56,649 nucleotides of DNA from Streptomyces gardneri (lineage in GTDB: Bacteria; Actinomycetota; Actinomycetes; Streptomycetales; Streptomycetaceae): assembly GCF_006539185.1 (NCBI RefSeq), contig NZ_BJMN01000056.1, forward strand, positions 1 to 56,649, given 5' to 3'. Below the pieces are notes generated by a model, which saw nothing but the letters and a program-made list of their open reading frames with translations, was not told the DNA's origin and made no database searches. A program made the position numbers and the translations under genes. Every line of letters starts with the position of its first letter. Position 1 is the first letter of the stretch. Shown here piece after piece: positions 39,513-48,171 of the stretch.

Positions 39513-40778
39513 ATGCCCGACCTGGCGAACGAGCGAGTCGACCACCGCTTCAAGGGGCTGCCCCCGGACGCCGAGGGCCTGACCGTCGGCGAGCTGGCCG
39601 CGCAGCGCCGCTCCCTCTTCACCGGCGGCTTCACCACCCCGGTCCTCGCGCTCTCCGCCGAGTCCGTCGAGCACAACCTCCGCCTCCTGGAGGTCTACGC
39701 CGAGCGCCACGGCCTCGCCTTCGCCCCGCACGGCAAGACCTCCATGGCGCCCCGGCTCTTCGACCGCCAGCTGGAGCACGGCGCCTGGGGCATCACCGCC
39801 GCCATGCCGCACCAGGCCCGCGTCTACCGCGTCCACGGCGTCTCCCGGATCTTCCTCGCCAACGAGCTCGTCGACGCCGTCGCCCTGCGCTGGCTCGCCG
39901 CCGAGCTCGACGCCGACCCGAACTTCCGCTTCGTCTGCTACGTCGACTCGGTGCGCGGCGTCGAGCTGATGGACGAGGCCCTGCGCGCGGCCGGCGCGGC
40001 CCGCCCGGTCGACGTCGTCGTCGAGCTGGGCGCCGGCGCGACCGGGCGTACGGGCGTACGGACCGAGGCGGAGTGCGCCGCCGTCGCCGACGCGGTCGCG
40101 GACGTCCCCACCCTGCGGCTCGTCGGCGTCGCCGGATACGAGGGCACGATGCCCGGGGCGGACGGCGAGCGGGTCAGGGAATGGCTGCACCGACTGGTCG
40201 GCCTCGCGGCCGACTTCGACAAGGCCGGCCGCTTCGACCCCGCCATCGGCGAGATCGTGATCAGCGCGGGCGGGAGCGAGTGGTTCGACGCGGTCGCGGA
40301 CGTCTTCGCGGAGATCCCGGGCCTCTCCCTCCCCGTCCTGAAGCTGCTGCGCTCCGGCGCGTACGTCTCGCACGACGACGGGCAGTACCGCGAGAAGACC
40401 CCCTTCAACCGGGTCCCCGAAGAGGGCGCGCTCCAGCCGGCGTTCAGGCTCTGGTCGCAGGTCGTCTCCCGGCCGACGCCCGAACAGGCCTTCACCAACG
40501 CGGGCAAGCGGGACGCCGCTCACGACCTCCACCTCCCCGAGGCGCAGGTCGTCCGCGACGCCCGCACCGGCGAGATCCGCGCCGCCGAGGGCGTCACCGT
40601 CACCGGCCTCTCCGACCAGCACGCCTGGCTGCGCACGGCCCCCGAGGCGGACGTGGAGGTCGGCGACTGGGTCGGCATGGGCCTGTCCCACCCGTGCACG
40701 TCCTTCGACAAGTGGCAGCTGATCCCGCTGGTCGAGGCGGACGGCACGGTCGTCGACTACATCCGCACCTTCTTCTAG
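39513..40778 (+). CDS. PLP fold-type III amino acid deaminase (D-serine dehydratase / D-threonine aldolase-like)
   Basis: A 421-aa alanine-racemase-fold enzyme. The PLP Lys75 lies in FAPHGKTSMAPRLF. The mid-region is VVVELGAGATGRTGVRTEAECAAVADAV, and the C-terminal metal-binding beta domain has SDQHAWLRTAPEADVEVGDWVGMGLSHPCTSFDKW, where the His and Cys ligand pair of metal-dependent D-amino acid dehydratases and aldolases is found. It probably deaminates or dehydrates D-amino acids. ATG 39513 has GAGGAGG upstream. It is followed after 10 bp by the deacylase gene. Confidence 0.88.
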   Translation: MPDLANERVDHRFKGLPPDAEGLTVGELAAQRRSLFTGGFTTPVLALSAESVEHNLRLLEVYAERHGLAFAPHGKTSMAPRLFDRQLEHGAWGITAAMPHQARVYRVHGVSRIFLANELVDAVALRWLAAELDADPNFRFVCYVDSVRGVELMDEALRAAGAARPVDVVVELGAGATGRTGVRTEAECAAVADAVADVPTLRLVGVAGYEGTMPGADGERVREWLHRLVGLAADFDKAGRFDPAIGEIVISAGGSEWFDAVADVFAEIPGLSLPVLKLLRSGAYVSHDDGQYREKTPFNRVPEEGALQPAFRLWSQVVSRPTPEQAFTNAGKRDAAHDLHLPEAQVVRDARTGEIRAAEGVTVTGLSDQHAWLRTAPEADVEVGDWVGMGLSHPCTSFDKWQLIPLVEADGTVVDYIRTFF

Positions 40779-40788
40779 GAGCAGGTTC

Positions 40789-42402
40789 ATGGACCTCGTC
40801 TTCCGCGACGCGGAGGTCGTCGACGGCAGCGGCGGCCCGTCCTACCGGGCCGACGTGGCGATCGACGGCGGCCGGATCGCCGCGATCGTCAAGGAGGGCG
40901 CCGCCGCCGGCTGCCAGCGCCCGACCGCCCGCCGCGTCGTGGACGCCGAGGGCCTCGCACTCTCCCCCGGCTTCGTCGACATGCACGCCCACAGCGACCT
41001 CGCGCTGCTCCGCGACCCCGACCACAGCGCGAAGGCCGCGCAGGGCGTCACGCTCGAAGTCCTCGGCCAGGACGGCCTGTCGTACGCACCGGTCGACGAC
41101 CGCACGCTCGACGAGGTGCGGCGGACGATCGCCGGCTGGAACGGCGGTGCGCCCGGGGACACGACGGTCGACCTCGACTGGCGGACGGTCGGCGAGTACC
41201 TGGACCGCCTCGACGGCGCGCACGGCGGCCGGGGCATCGCGGTCAACGCCGCGTACCTCGTCCCTCAGGGGACGGTCAGGATGTACGCGGTCGGCTGGGA
41301 GGACCGCCCGGCGACCGGGCCCGAACTGGACCGGATGCGGCAGCTCGTCGCCGAGGGCCTGGAGCAGGGCGCGGTCGGCATGTCCTCCGGCCTGACGTAC
41401 ACCCCCGGCATGTACGCGCCGGACGCCGAACTCACCGCACTCTGCCGGGTCGTGGCGGAGTACGGCGGCTACTACTGCCCGCACCACCGCTCGTACGGCG
41501 CCGGGGCCCTCCGGGCGTACGAGGAGATGGTCGCCCTCACCCGCGAGGCGGGCTGCGCCCTCCATCTGGCCCACGCCACCATGAACTTCGGCGTGAACAA
41601 GGGCCGGGCGCCGGAGCTGCTCGCCCTCCTGGACGAGGCGCTCGCCGGGGGCGCGGACATCACCCTCGACACGTACCCGTACACGCCCGGCAGCACGACC
41701 CTGGTCGCCGTCCTGCCGAGCTGGGCGGGCGAGGGCGGCCCGGAGGCGGTACTGGCGCGCCTGCGCGACGAGGGGACGGCGGAGCGGATCCGCCACGACC
41801 TGGAGGTCGTCGGCTCGGACGGCTGCCACGGGGTGCCGATGGAGTGGGACACGATCGAGATCGCGGGCGTGGGCGACCCCGGTCTCGCGGGGTTCGTGGG
41901 CCGCCGCCTCGACGGCTGGAGCACGGCCCGCCGGCTCCTGCTCGACGACCGGCTCGGCACGACGATCCTCCAGCACGTGGGCCACGAGGAGAACGTCCGG
42001 GCGATCATGCGGCACCGGGTCCACACGGGCGGCTCGGACGGCATCCTCCAGGGCCTCAAGCCGCACCCGCGCGCGTACGGCACGTTCCCGGAATACCTGG
42101 GTCGGTACGTGCGCGAGCTCGGCGTCCTCTCCCTGGAGGAGTGCGTCGCCCATCTGACCTCCCGCCCGGCGGCCCGCCTCCGCCTCCCGGACCGGGGCCT
42201 GGTCAAGGAGGGGTACGTGGCGGACCTGGTCCTCTTCGACCCGGCGACGGTCGCGGCGGGAGCTACGTACGCGTCCCCCCGCACTCTCCCGGTGGGCATC
42301 CCCCACGTCCTGATCGACGGCAGGTTCGTCGTCGAGGACGGCCGCCGGACGGACACCCTGGCGGGCCGCGCGATCCGCCGGACTCCTGTGACGCGGGGCT
42401 AG
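40789..42402 (+). CDS. N-acyl-D-amino-acid deacylase (amidohydrolase)
   Basis: A 537-aa metal-dependent amidohydrolase. His66 and His68 in VDMHAHSDLALL are the first metal ligands; GYYCPHHRSYG, ALHLAHATMNFG, ITLDTYPYTPGSTTL and the C-terminal HTGGSDG provide the others. It releases free D-amino acids from N-acyl forms. The paired deaminase gene directly upstream would consume the product, and the divergent ridA would remove the reactive enamine. Starting at ATG 40789, it shares an operon with the deaminase. Confidence 0.92.
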   Translation: MDLVFRDAEVVDGSGGPSYRADVAIDGGRIAAIVKEGAAAGCQRPTARRVVDAEGLALSPGFVDMHAHSDLALLRDPDHSAKAAQGVTLEVLGQDGLSYAPVDDRTLDEVRRTIAGWNGGAPGDTTVDLDWRTVGEYLDRLDGAHGGRGIAVNAAYLVPQGTVRMYAVGWEDRPATGPELDRMRQLVAEGLEQGAVGMSSGLTYTPGMYAPDAELTALCRVVAEYGGYYCPHHRSYGAGALRAYEEMVALTREAGCALHLAHATMNFGVNKGRAPELLALLDEALAGGADITLDTYPYTPGSTTLVAVLPSWAGEGGPEAVLARLRDEGTAERIRHDLEVVGSDGCHGVPMEWDTIEIAGVGDPGLAGFVGRRLDGWSTARRLLLDDRLGTTILQHVGHEENVRAIMRHRVHTGGSDGILQGLKPHPRAYGTFPEYLGRYVRELGVLSLEECVAHLTSRPAARLRLPDRGLVKEGYVADLVLFDPATVAAGATYASPRTLPVGIPHVLIDGRFVVEDGRRTDTLAGRAIRRTPVTRG

Positions 42403-42437
42403 CGCGGGGCTCGGCGGGGGCCCTGGATCGCGGGGGC

Positions 42438-42896
42438 CTAGCCGGCGGGCTCGGCCGGTGCCTCGCGCGTGAGCTGTGCGCGCACCCAGGCCGGATCGGG
42501 GTTCACATGGGCCCGGCCCGCCACGACGACGGTCGGCACCGTCTCGTCGCCGCCGGTGGCCGCCCGTACCTCCGCCGCGCCTTCCGGGTCGCGCCAGATG
42601 TCGACCCAGTGCGCCCGGCGGGCGCGGGCGCCCAGCCGGAGGCGCAGGCGCAGGCAGTAGGCGCAGCCGGGCCGCCAGTAGACGACCGGGCGGCCGTCGG
42701 CCTCGGCGCGGCGCCGGGCCTCCGCCGCCCCGGTCGACCTCGGGAAGACCAGGGGCGAGGTGACGGCCGCGAGCAGCAGGAAGAGCAGCAGCAGGGGGGC
42801 GACCACCGCGACGGATCCGCCGTCGGCGGCCCGGGCACCGGCGACGAGCCCGCCGCAGAGCAGCAACAGCACCGGCAGGATCCATGCGCGCGTCAT
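42438..42896 (-). CDS. Membrane protein with glutaredoxin-like CxxC domain
   Basis: A 152-aa protein: two N-terminal TM segments (ILPVLLLLCGGLVAGARA, VVAPLLLLFLLLAAVTSPLVF) and a C-terminal glutaredoxin/thioredoxin fold with CAYC (RPGCAYCLRLRLRL), cis-Pro TVPTVVV and a short helix. It is likely anchored with the redox domain on the cytoplasmic side. Its partner is unknown. It stands alone, convergent with the deacylase gene. Confidence 0.85.
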   Translation of the reverse strand: MTRAWILPVLLLLCGGLVAGARAADGGSVAVVAPLLLLFLLLAAVTSPLVFPRSTGAAEARRRAEADGRPVVYWRPGCAYCLRLRLRLGARARRAHWVDIWRDPEGAAEVRAATGGDETVPTVVVAGRAHVNPDPAWVRAQLTREAPAEPAG

Positions 42897-42900
42897 GCTG

Positions 42901-43067
42901 CCGGAGGCTACCGGGACGGGGCGTCCGGCGGGCGTGCAGGGGGCTGCCGTGACAGGCGTCCCGCCGGCGTGCCAGGCGCTACCGGGCCGAGGCTCCCGCA
43001 GATCGGCCGGAGGCCACCGCGACCGGGCGACCGGAGGCTACCGGGACCGGGCCTCCCGCAGGTCCGC
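42901..43067. repeat. Imperfect duplication around the 3' end of the mannosyltransferase gene
   Basis: CCGGAGGCTACCGGGAC occurs at 42901-42917 and 43031-43047, and GCTACCGGG-CTCCCGCAG blocks recur at about 42978 and 43037. The segment containing the last codons and stop has been copied, with divergence, into the downstream spacer. Confidence 0.6.
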
Positions 43068-44486
43068 GCGGAGCCCGTCCGCCGGTGCCACGGACGCGGC
43101 CGGCGGCCAGGCGTCCCGCCGGAGCCACACCAGGCCGAGCGCGAGCACGCAGCCCGCGAGCACGAAGCCGTACCAGGGGGTGTGGCCCGAGGGTGCCGTC
43201 TCGTACACGAGCGCCGCCGAGAAGACGGCGAGGACCTGACCCGCCCGGCTGTGCCAGGCGACGGCCGCGACGACGACCGTCCCCCACAGCAGGTACCAGG
43301 GCTGCACCATGGGCGAGAGCGCGACCAGGGCGACCAGGGAGAGCCCGAGCCCGAGGACGGGGTCGATCCGCCCCTTCCAGGCCCGCCACGCGAGCGCCAG
43401 GATCAGCCCGACGGCGACGAGGAGCCCCAGCTTCTGCACGACGCCCTTGACCGGGTCGGGGTCGTCGGCGAGGAGCGTGCCGAGCGCGAGCCCGAGGTCG
43501 CTGGTGACGGACAGGGCGGTGTGGATGGCCCCCGCGACGCTCTGCGTCCGCAGCCACCCGAATCCGGTCCCGGCGGCGAGCGTCGCCGCCACGGCGACCC
43601 CGCCCGCGACGAGTCCCGGCAGGACCAGGCCCTTCGCGACACCCCGCACGCCGCCCCCGTCCCGGCGGGCGATCATGACGCCGATGAACAGCAGGGCCAC
43701 CGCCGCCGGCGACTTGACCATCATCGCGAGGCCGACGAGGACGCACCCGAGCACCCACCGCCCGCGTGCGGCGAGCAGCACCCCGCCCAGCATGAGGCCG
43801 ATCATCAGTCCGTCGTTGTGCATGCCGCCGACGACATGGATCAGGAGCAGCGGGTTGAGCGCGGCCAGCCACACCGCGCCGTCTCGGTCGGCCGCCCCGC
43901 CCGCGAGGCCCCGTACGGCCCAGACGATCAGCGCGAGCGCGCCGAGGGCGATCAGCCGCATGCCGAGGACGGCGGGCACGATCGCTCCGCCGGTCGGTCC
44001 GACGACGGCTTCGGCGAGGAGCAGGAAGACGGGGCCGTACGGTGCGGGGGTGTCGGTCCAGTTCCCTCCGACGCTCGCCGCCGCGTCCGCGCCGAGCTCG
44101 CCGGGGCCGAGGACGGAGGGCCCGCCGCCGTAGACGTCGTGTCCTTCGAGGACCATCCCGCCCTGGGCGATGTAGCTGTAGACGTCCGCGCTGTACAGCG
44201 GCGGGGCGAGGAGCAGCGGCGCGGTCCACCAGACGAGAGTCCGGAGCACCCCGTCCCGTACGCCCCGGGCGAGCAGGACGCCGTACCGCCACCAGGCGGC
44301 GACGAGCAGGGTCAGGCCGAGGTACGCGAGGACGGCGCCGGCCACGGTGAGAGCGGAGCCGCGCGGCTCCCAGAGGCCCCCGCCGCCGCGTACGGGCAGC
44401 GTCCCGGCGGCCCACCCGCCCAAGGCGACGGCGAGCGATCCGGCAGCACCCAGCCACCGGCATCCGGAGGCACTGAAAACCCACAT
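43038..44486 (-). CDS. Polyprenol-phosphate-mannose-dependent alpha-mannosyltransferase (MptB/GT87-like)
   Basis: A 482-aa polytopic GT-C enzyme with about 12 TM segments. The exposed acidic loop SADVYSYIAQGGMVLEGHDVYGGGP ... APYGPVFLLLAEAV and the late motif MVQPWYLLWG are typical of actinobacterial MptA/MptB-type alpha-1,6-mannosyltransferases that build lipomannan-like glycans. ATG 44486 begins just before the first TM. The next upstream gene on the same strand starts 548 bp away, so it may have its own promoter. Acceptor unknown. Confidence 0.88.
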   Translation of the reverse strand: MWVFSASGCRWLGAAGSLAVALGGWAAGTLPVRGGGGLWEPRGSALTVAGAVLAYLGLTLLVAAWWRYGVLLARGVRDGVLRTLVWWTAPLLLAPPLYSADVYSYIAQGGMVLEGHDVYGGGPSVLGPGELGADAAASVGGNWTDTPAPYGPVFLLLAEAVVGPTGGAIVPAVLGMRLIALGALALIVWAVRGLAGGAADRDGAVWLAALNPLLLIHVVGGMHNDGLMIGLMLGGVLLAARGRWVLGCVLVGLAMMVKSPAAVALLFIGVMIARRDGGGVRGVAKGLVLPGLVAGGVAVAATLAAGTGFGWLRTQSVAGAIHTALSVTSDLGLALGTLLADDPDPVKGVVQKLGLLVAVGLILALAWRAWKGRIDPVLGLGLSLVALVALSPMVQPWYLLWGTVVVAAVAWHSRAGQVLAVFSAALVYETAPSGHTPWYGFVLAGCVLALGLVWLRRDAWPPAASVAPADGLRADLREARSR

Positions 44487-44551
44487 GACGTGCCAACCTA
44501 TCCCGCCCGCCGGAGACCCCCGAATCCTTCGCCCGGGGGCCCCTGCTCCGG

Positions 44552-45034
44552 CTACTTCGGCCGCTTGGTGGCGCCCCGTCCGCGGCCCGGCTTCCCCGGG
44601 TGATCGGTGGTGACCGGGGCCTCGGCGGTGGGTGAGGCTCCCGGACCGGCTGTCGCGGACCCGGACGGCGCAGCCGTCGCCGTCTCCTTCGGGCCCTTGT
44701 CCGTGGCGGTCGGGCCGGTACGCCCCGGGACGGTCACGGCCGCGGTGACGCCGGAGCCGGAGCCGCCCGGACCGGAGGGTTCGGGCGTCCGGGTGGTCTC
44801 GGCGGCATCGGTCGGATCCGCCTGGATCAGCGCGGGCGGCCCGCCGGAGCCGCCCTCGGGGGAACCCGTCCCGCCCTTCGTGCCGGAGCCGCCCGAGAGC
44901 AGCGCGGCGGCGGCGCCGAGGACGGCGACCCCGCCGGCGGCGAGCAGCCACACCGGGCCGCGGGCCCGGCGTGCGGGGGCGTGGCGGCGGCGGGCGCGCC
45001 GGGATCCGGCGGCTCCGGGGTCGTGCTGGCTCAT
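44552..45034 (-). CDS. Pro/Thr/Gly-rich single-TM protein
   Basis: A 160-aa protein: an Arg-rich N-terminus (SRRARRRHAPARRARG), one TM helix (PVWLLAAGGVAVLGAAAALLSGG), then a low-complexity extracytoplasmic tail (Gly/Pro/Thr/Ala) with a basic end (GKPGRGRGATKRPK). No family was recognised. The composition suggests a cell-wall-spanning linker. Coding bias and clean start support it; function unknown. Confidence 0.6.
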   Translation of the reverse strand: MSQHDPGAAGSRRARRRHAPARRARGPVWLLAAGGVAVLGAAAALLSGGSGTKGGTGSPEGGSGGPPALIQADPTDAAETTRTPEPSGPGGSGSGVTAAVTVPGRTGPTATDKGPKETATAAPSGSATAGPGASPTAEAPVTTDHPGKPGRGRGATKRPK

Positions 45035-45136
45035 GGGCCCGAATTGTAGGGAGCACGACACCGACGATGCGACGGGGGTCACATCGGAGGTGTCCGACGT
45101 GTCCCAAAACACGAGGCGTCCCGCCCGGCCCCGCCG

Positions 45137-45142
45137 TAAGCT
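45137..45142 (+). promoter_or_regulatory. -10 element for leaderless aminotransferase mRNA
   Basis: TAAGCT ends 6 bp before ATG 45149; no ribosome-binding site intervenes. Confidence 0.5.
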
Positions 45143-45148
45143 CTCGTC

Positions 45149-46360
45149 ATGCAGGTGATCCAGTCCACGAAGCTCGCCAACGTCTGTTACGAAATCCGGG
45201 GTCCGGTGCTCGAAGAGGCGATGCGGCTTGAGGCTGCGGGTCATCGCATCCTCAAGCTCAACACGGGCAACCCGGCCGCCTTCGGCTTCGAGTGTCCGCC
45301 CGCCATCCTCGAGGACGTGCTGCGGAACCTCTCCGAGGCGCATGGCTACGGCGACGCGAAGGGCCTGCTCTCGGCCCGCCGTGCGGTGATGAGCCACTAC
45401 GAGACGAAGGGCATTCCGCTCTCCGTCGAGGACATCTACCTCGGCAACGGCGTCTCGGAGCTGATCCAGATGTCGATGCAGGCGCTCCTCGACGACGGCG
45501 ACGAGGTCCTCGTACCGGCGCCGGACTATCCGCTGTGGACGGCCTCGGTCTCGCTCGCGGGCGGTACGGCCGTGCACTACCGCTGCGACGAGCAGGCGGA
45601 CTGGATGCCGGACCTCGCCGACATCGAGCGGAAGATCACCGACCGCACCAAGGCGATCGTGATCATCAACCCGAACAATCCGACGGGCGCCGTCTACGAC
45701 GACGAGATGCTCCGCTCCCTGACGGAGATCGCCCGCCGCCACAATCTGGTGGTCTGCTCGGACGAGATCTACGACAAGATCCTCTACGACGGTACGACGC
45801 ACACGCCGACCGCCGCGATCGCCCCGGACCTCCTGTGCCTCACCTTCAACGGGATGAGCAAGAACTACCGGGTGGCGGGCTTCCGCTCCGGCTGGCTCGC
45901 GGTCTGCGGCCCGAAGCACCACGCGACCTCGTACATCGAGGGCCTCACGATCCTCGCCAACATGCGCCTGTGCGCGAACATGCCCGCGCAGCACGCGGTG
46001 GCCGCCGCCCTCCAGGGCCGGCAGTCGATCGAGGACCTCGTCCTGCCGGGCGGGCGGCTCCTGGAGCAGCGGGACACGGCGTACGAGCTGCTGACCCAGA
46101 TCCCGGGCGTGACGTGCGTGAAGCCGAAGGGCGCGCTGTATCTCTTCCCGCGTCTCGACCCGAACGTCTACAAGGTCAAGGACGACCGGCAGATGGTCCT
46201 GGACCTGCTGCGGGCCGAGAAGATCATGGTCGTGCACGGGACGGGGTTCAACTGGCACGAGCCGGACCACTTCCGGATCGTCACGCTGCCCGCGGCGGCG
46301 GACCTGGCGGACGCGGTGACGAGGATCGGCCGGTTCCTGGACGGCTACAGCCAGCCCTGA
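45149..46360 (+). CDS. PLP-dependent class I aminotransferase (AlaA-like)
   Basis: A 403-aa fold-type I aminotransferase. PLP Lys238 is in FNGMSKNYRVAGFRSGW, with NPNNPTGAVYDDE and CSDEIYDKILYDG for cofactor contacts and FRIVTLP for substrate carboxylate binding. The N-terminal KLANVCYEIRGPVLEEAMRLEAAGHRILKLNTGNPAAFGF is typical of the AlaA/aspartate aminotransferase-type glutamate-pyruvate enzymes. ATG 45149 is leaderless, with a -10 element close upstream. It probably makes alanine from pyruvate. Confidence 0.93.
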   Translation: MQVIQSTKLANVCYEIRGPVLEEAMRLEAAGHRILKLNTGNPAAFGFECPPAILEDVLRNLSEAHGYGDAKGLLSARRAVMSHYETKGIPLSVEDIYLGNGVSELIQMSMQALLDDGDEVLVPAPDYPLWTASVSLAGGTAVHYRCDEQADWMPDLADIERKITDRTKAIVIINPNNPTGAVYDDEMLRSLTEIARRHNLVVCSDEIYDKILYDGTTHTPTAAIAPDLLCLTFNGMSKNYRVAGFRSGWLAVCGPKHHATSYIEGLTILANMRLCANMPAQHAVAAALQGRQSIEDLVLPGGRLLEQRDTAYELLTQIPGVTCVKPKGALYLFPRLDPNVYKVKDDRQMVLDLLRAEKIMVVHGTGFNWHEPDHFRIVTLPAAADLADAVTRIGRFLDGYSQP

Positions 46361-46399
46361 GACCCGCCACGCCGGACCGCTGCCGGACATCGCTCAACT

Positions 46400-46422
46400 T
46401 TAGACAGAATCTAAGCTAGGAT
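46400..46422 (+). promoter_or_regulatory. Promoter and TTAGA-N5-TCTAA operator
   Basis: TTAGACAGAATCTAA (46400-46414) has perfect 5-bp arms and lies just upstream of TAGGAT (46417-46422), a good -10. The size and AT-rich arms resemble a Fur-family box, but I cannot name the regulator. Confidence 0.5.
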
Positions 46423-46452
46423 GGCCCCAGAGCACTACAGGAGGCCATCCCC

Positions 46453-46851
46453 ATGTACGAACCGATCCGCACCAAGTCGGTCCACCGGATGGCCGACGAC
46501 GACCAGACGTACCCGCACCGCTCCCGCGAGGAGGAGCTGGACATCCAGCTCGCCGGACACCTCGCCGCCCTGCTCGCCGTCACCGACGAGCTCGGCGACA
46601 CGGAGGCCGGCGCGCTCATCGCCCGCCAGGTGGCACGGCTGCGCGGCGCGCCGCCCGCCCGCCACGCGGGCCTGAGCGGCTCGCCGGCGCAGGACCTGCA
46701 CCGCAAGGCGCACGCCCTCGCGGGCCGCGCCCTGGTCGTCGCAGCCTCCCGGGCCGACACGGCCGCCGCGATCCTCGCCGCCGGGCGCATGGACGCGCAC
46801 ACCGCGGCACTGGCCGGGGACCCCTCCCTGGCAGCAGCCGGCGCCCCCTGA
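46453..46851 (+). CDS. Small helical hypothetical protein
   Basis: A 132-aa protein, mostly helical and Ala-rich (EEELDIQLAGHLAALLAVTDELGDTEAGALIARQVARLRG ... LHRKAHALAGRALVVAASRADTAAAILAAGRMDAHTAAL), without signal or TM. AGGAGG lies 8 nt before ATG 46453. A tightly placed operator/promoter suggests regulated expression. I do not recognise the family. Confidence 0.75.
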   Translation: MYEPIRTKSVHRMADDDQTYPHRSREEELDIQLAGHLAALLAVTDELGDTEAGALIARQVARLRGAPPARHAGLSGSPAQDLHRKAHALAGRALVVAASRADTAAAILAAGRMDAHTAALAGDPSLAAAGAP

Positions 46852-46855
46852 CGGC

Positions 46856-46889
46856 CCCGGTCCGCGCGGCACGAACCGCGCGGACCGGG
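46856..46889 (+). terminator. Terminator after small helical gene
   Basis: A 14-bp perfect stem (46856-46869 with 46876-46889) and 6-nt loop, 5 bp past the stop codon. Confidence 0.85.
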
Positions 46890-46924
46890 TGCCACCCATC
46901 CCCGCCCCCTTCGAGGACGCACGG

Positions 46925-46970
46925 GGACACACAGGCACACCCACGGATACACAGGGATACGCGGGGATAC
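46925..46970. repeat. Phased 10-bp repeats upstream of the telA operon
   Basis: Five elements at exact 10-bp steps: GGACAC (46925), GCACAC (46935), GGATAC (46945), GGATAC (46955), GGATAC (46965). All fall on the same face of the helix, 98 bp upstream of the operon start. It looks like a cooperative regulator site, a phased bend or iteron-like array. Confidence 0.6.
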
Positions 46971-47067
46971 GGCAGCCCCCGCTCCGGTTCGGTACCGGGA
47001 TCGGCACTTCACGCGCCGTACACCCAACTCCCCCTGGAATGTGGGTTTCCGCGAGCACTCTGCCCGC

Positions 47068-48171
47068 GTGAGACGCATCCTGGGAATCGTCCTGGCCGTT
47101 CTGCTCCTCGGCGGCGTGGCCGCCGTCCTCGTGACGGGCGGCGACAAGGACACAGGAACGGCAACGAAGACCGTGCGAGGAGTCATCGGGTCGGAGAAGG
47201 CCGAGTTCTTCGCCGACCCGCAGGTGGTGAAGGCGCTCGCCGCCAAGGGCTTCACCGTGGGCACCGAGACCTCCGGGTCCTGGGACATGGACGAACTGCC
47301 CCTCGAAGGCTACGACTTCGCCTTCCCTTCCTCCCGAGGGCCCGCCGACGGGCTCCGCGCGAAGGCGAAGACGAAGGACAAGGCGACCACCGCCCCCCTG
47401 CGGCCCTTCTACTCGCCGCTCGTCGTGGTCGCGCACAGCCCGGCGGCCCGGGTCCTCGCGGCCAACGGCCTCGCGACCCTCGGCCCGCGCGGGACGACCG
47501 GCACCCTGAAGATGGACGCCTATCTGACCGCCGCCCGGGCCGACCGCACCTGGCAGCAGCTGAAGGGCTCCGCCGGGCACGCCGAGCTGAGCGGCACCCT
47601 CTTCATCACCTCCACCGATCCGGTCGCCTCCAACTCCGGCGCCCTCTACCTGGCGGCCGCGAGCTATGTCGCCGACGGCGGCAAGGTCGCGGGCGACACC
47701 GCAGCCGTCACCCGCACCGCACCCCTCATGCGCAAGCTGATCCAGGTGCAGGGCGCCCAACAGGCGGGCTCCGACGCCCCGTTCCGCGACTTCATCAGCG
47801 GCGTCGGCAACCCCCTGGTCCTGGTGTACGAGTCCCAGGTCGCCGCCCAGCTCCTCGCCGGCCGGCCGATGGGCGACCTCGTCGTCCTCTACCCGGACAC
47901 CACGGTCAGCAGCGACCACACCCTCGTACCACTCACCGAGAACGGCCGGGCTCTCGGCGAACTCCTCTCCACCGACCCCGAGTTGCGCAAGCTCGCGGTC
48001 CGCCACGGCTTCCGGCCGCAGGGCCCGGAGGGCGAGTTCACCTCGGCCACCGGCGCCCACACCGCCTACCTCAACCAGACACTCACCGGCGTCCGCCAGG
48101 CACCCGTGCCCACCAGCAAGGTGCTGCACGAGATGGCACTGCGGGCCCGCGACCAGGGGGACACCGCATGA
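47068..48171 (+). CDS. Membrane-anchored solute-binding-like protein (telA operon)
   Basis: A 367-aa protein. The N-terminal signal anchor is RRILGIVLAVLLLGGVAAVLVTGG (no lipobox Cys), followed by a periplasmic-binding-protein-like domain (GVIGSEKAEFFADPQVVKALAAKGFTVGTETSGSWDM ... PLVVVAHSPAARVLAANGLATL ... NPLVLVYESQVAAQLL). It would be displayed outside the membrane. I chose GTG 47068 because it directly precedes the anchor. Its stop overlaps the TelA start (ATGA at 48168), so the product is made in step with TelA. The ligand is unknown. Confidence 0.8.
   Translation: MRRILGIVLAVLLLGGVAAVLVTGGDKDTGTATKTVRGVIGSEKAEFFADPQVVKALAAKGFTVGTETSGSWDMDELPLEGYDFAFPSSRGPADGLRAKAKTKDKATTAPLRPFYSPLVVVAHSPAARVLAANGLATLGPRGTTGTLKMDAYLTAARADRTWQQLKGSAGHAELSGTLFITSTDPVASNSGALYLAAASYVADGGKVAGDTAAVTRTAPLMRKLIQVQGAQQAGSDAPFRDFISGVGNPLVLVYESQVAAQLLAGRPMGDLVVLYPDTTVSSDHTLVPLTENGRALGELLSTDPELRKLAVRHGFRPQGPEGEFTSATGAHTAYLNQTLTGVRQAPVPTSKVLHEMALRARDQGDTA

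Noticed and set aside
46921..46970. CRISPR-like or minisatellite array
   Set aside because: The units are 10 bp with no spacers, far too short for CRISPR; better read as phased regulatory repeats.
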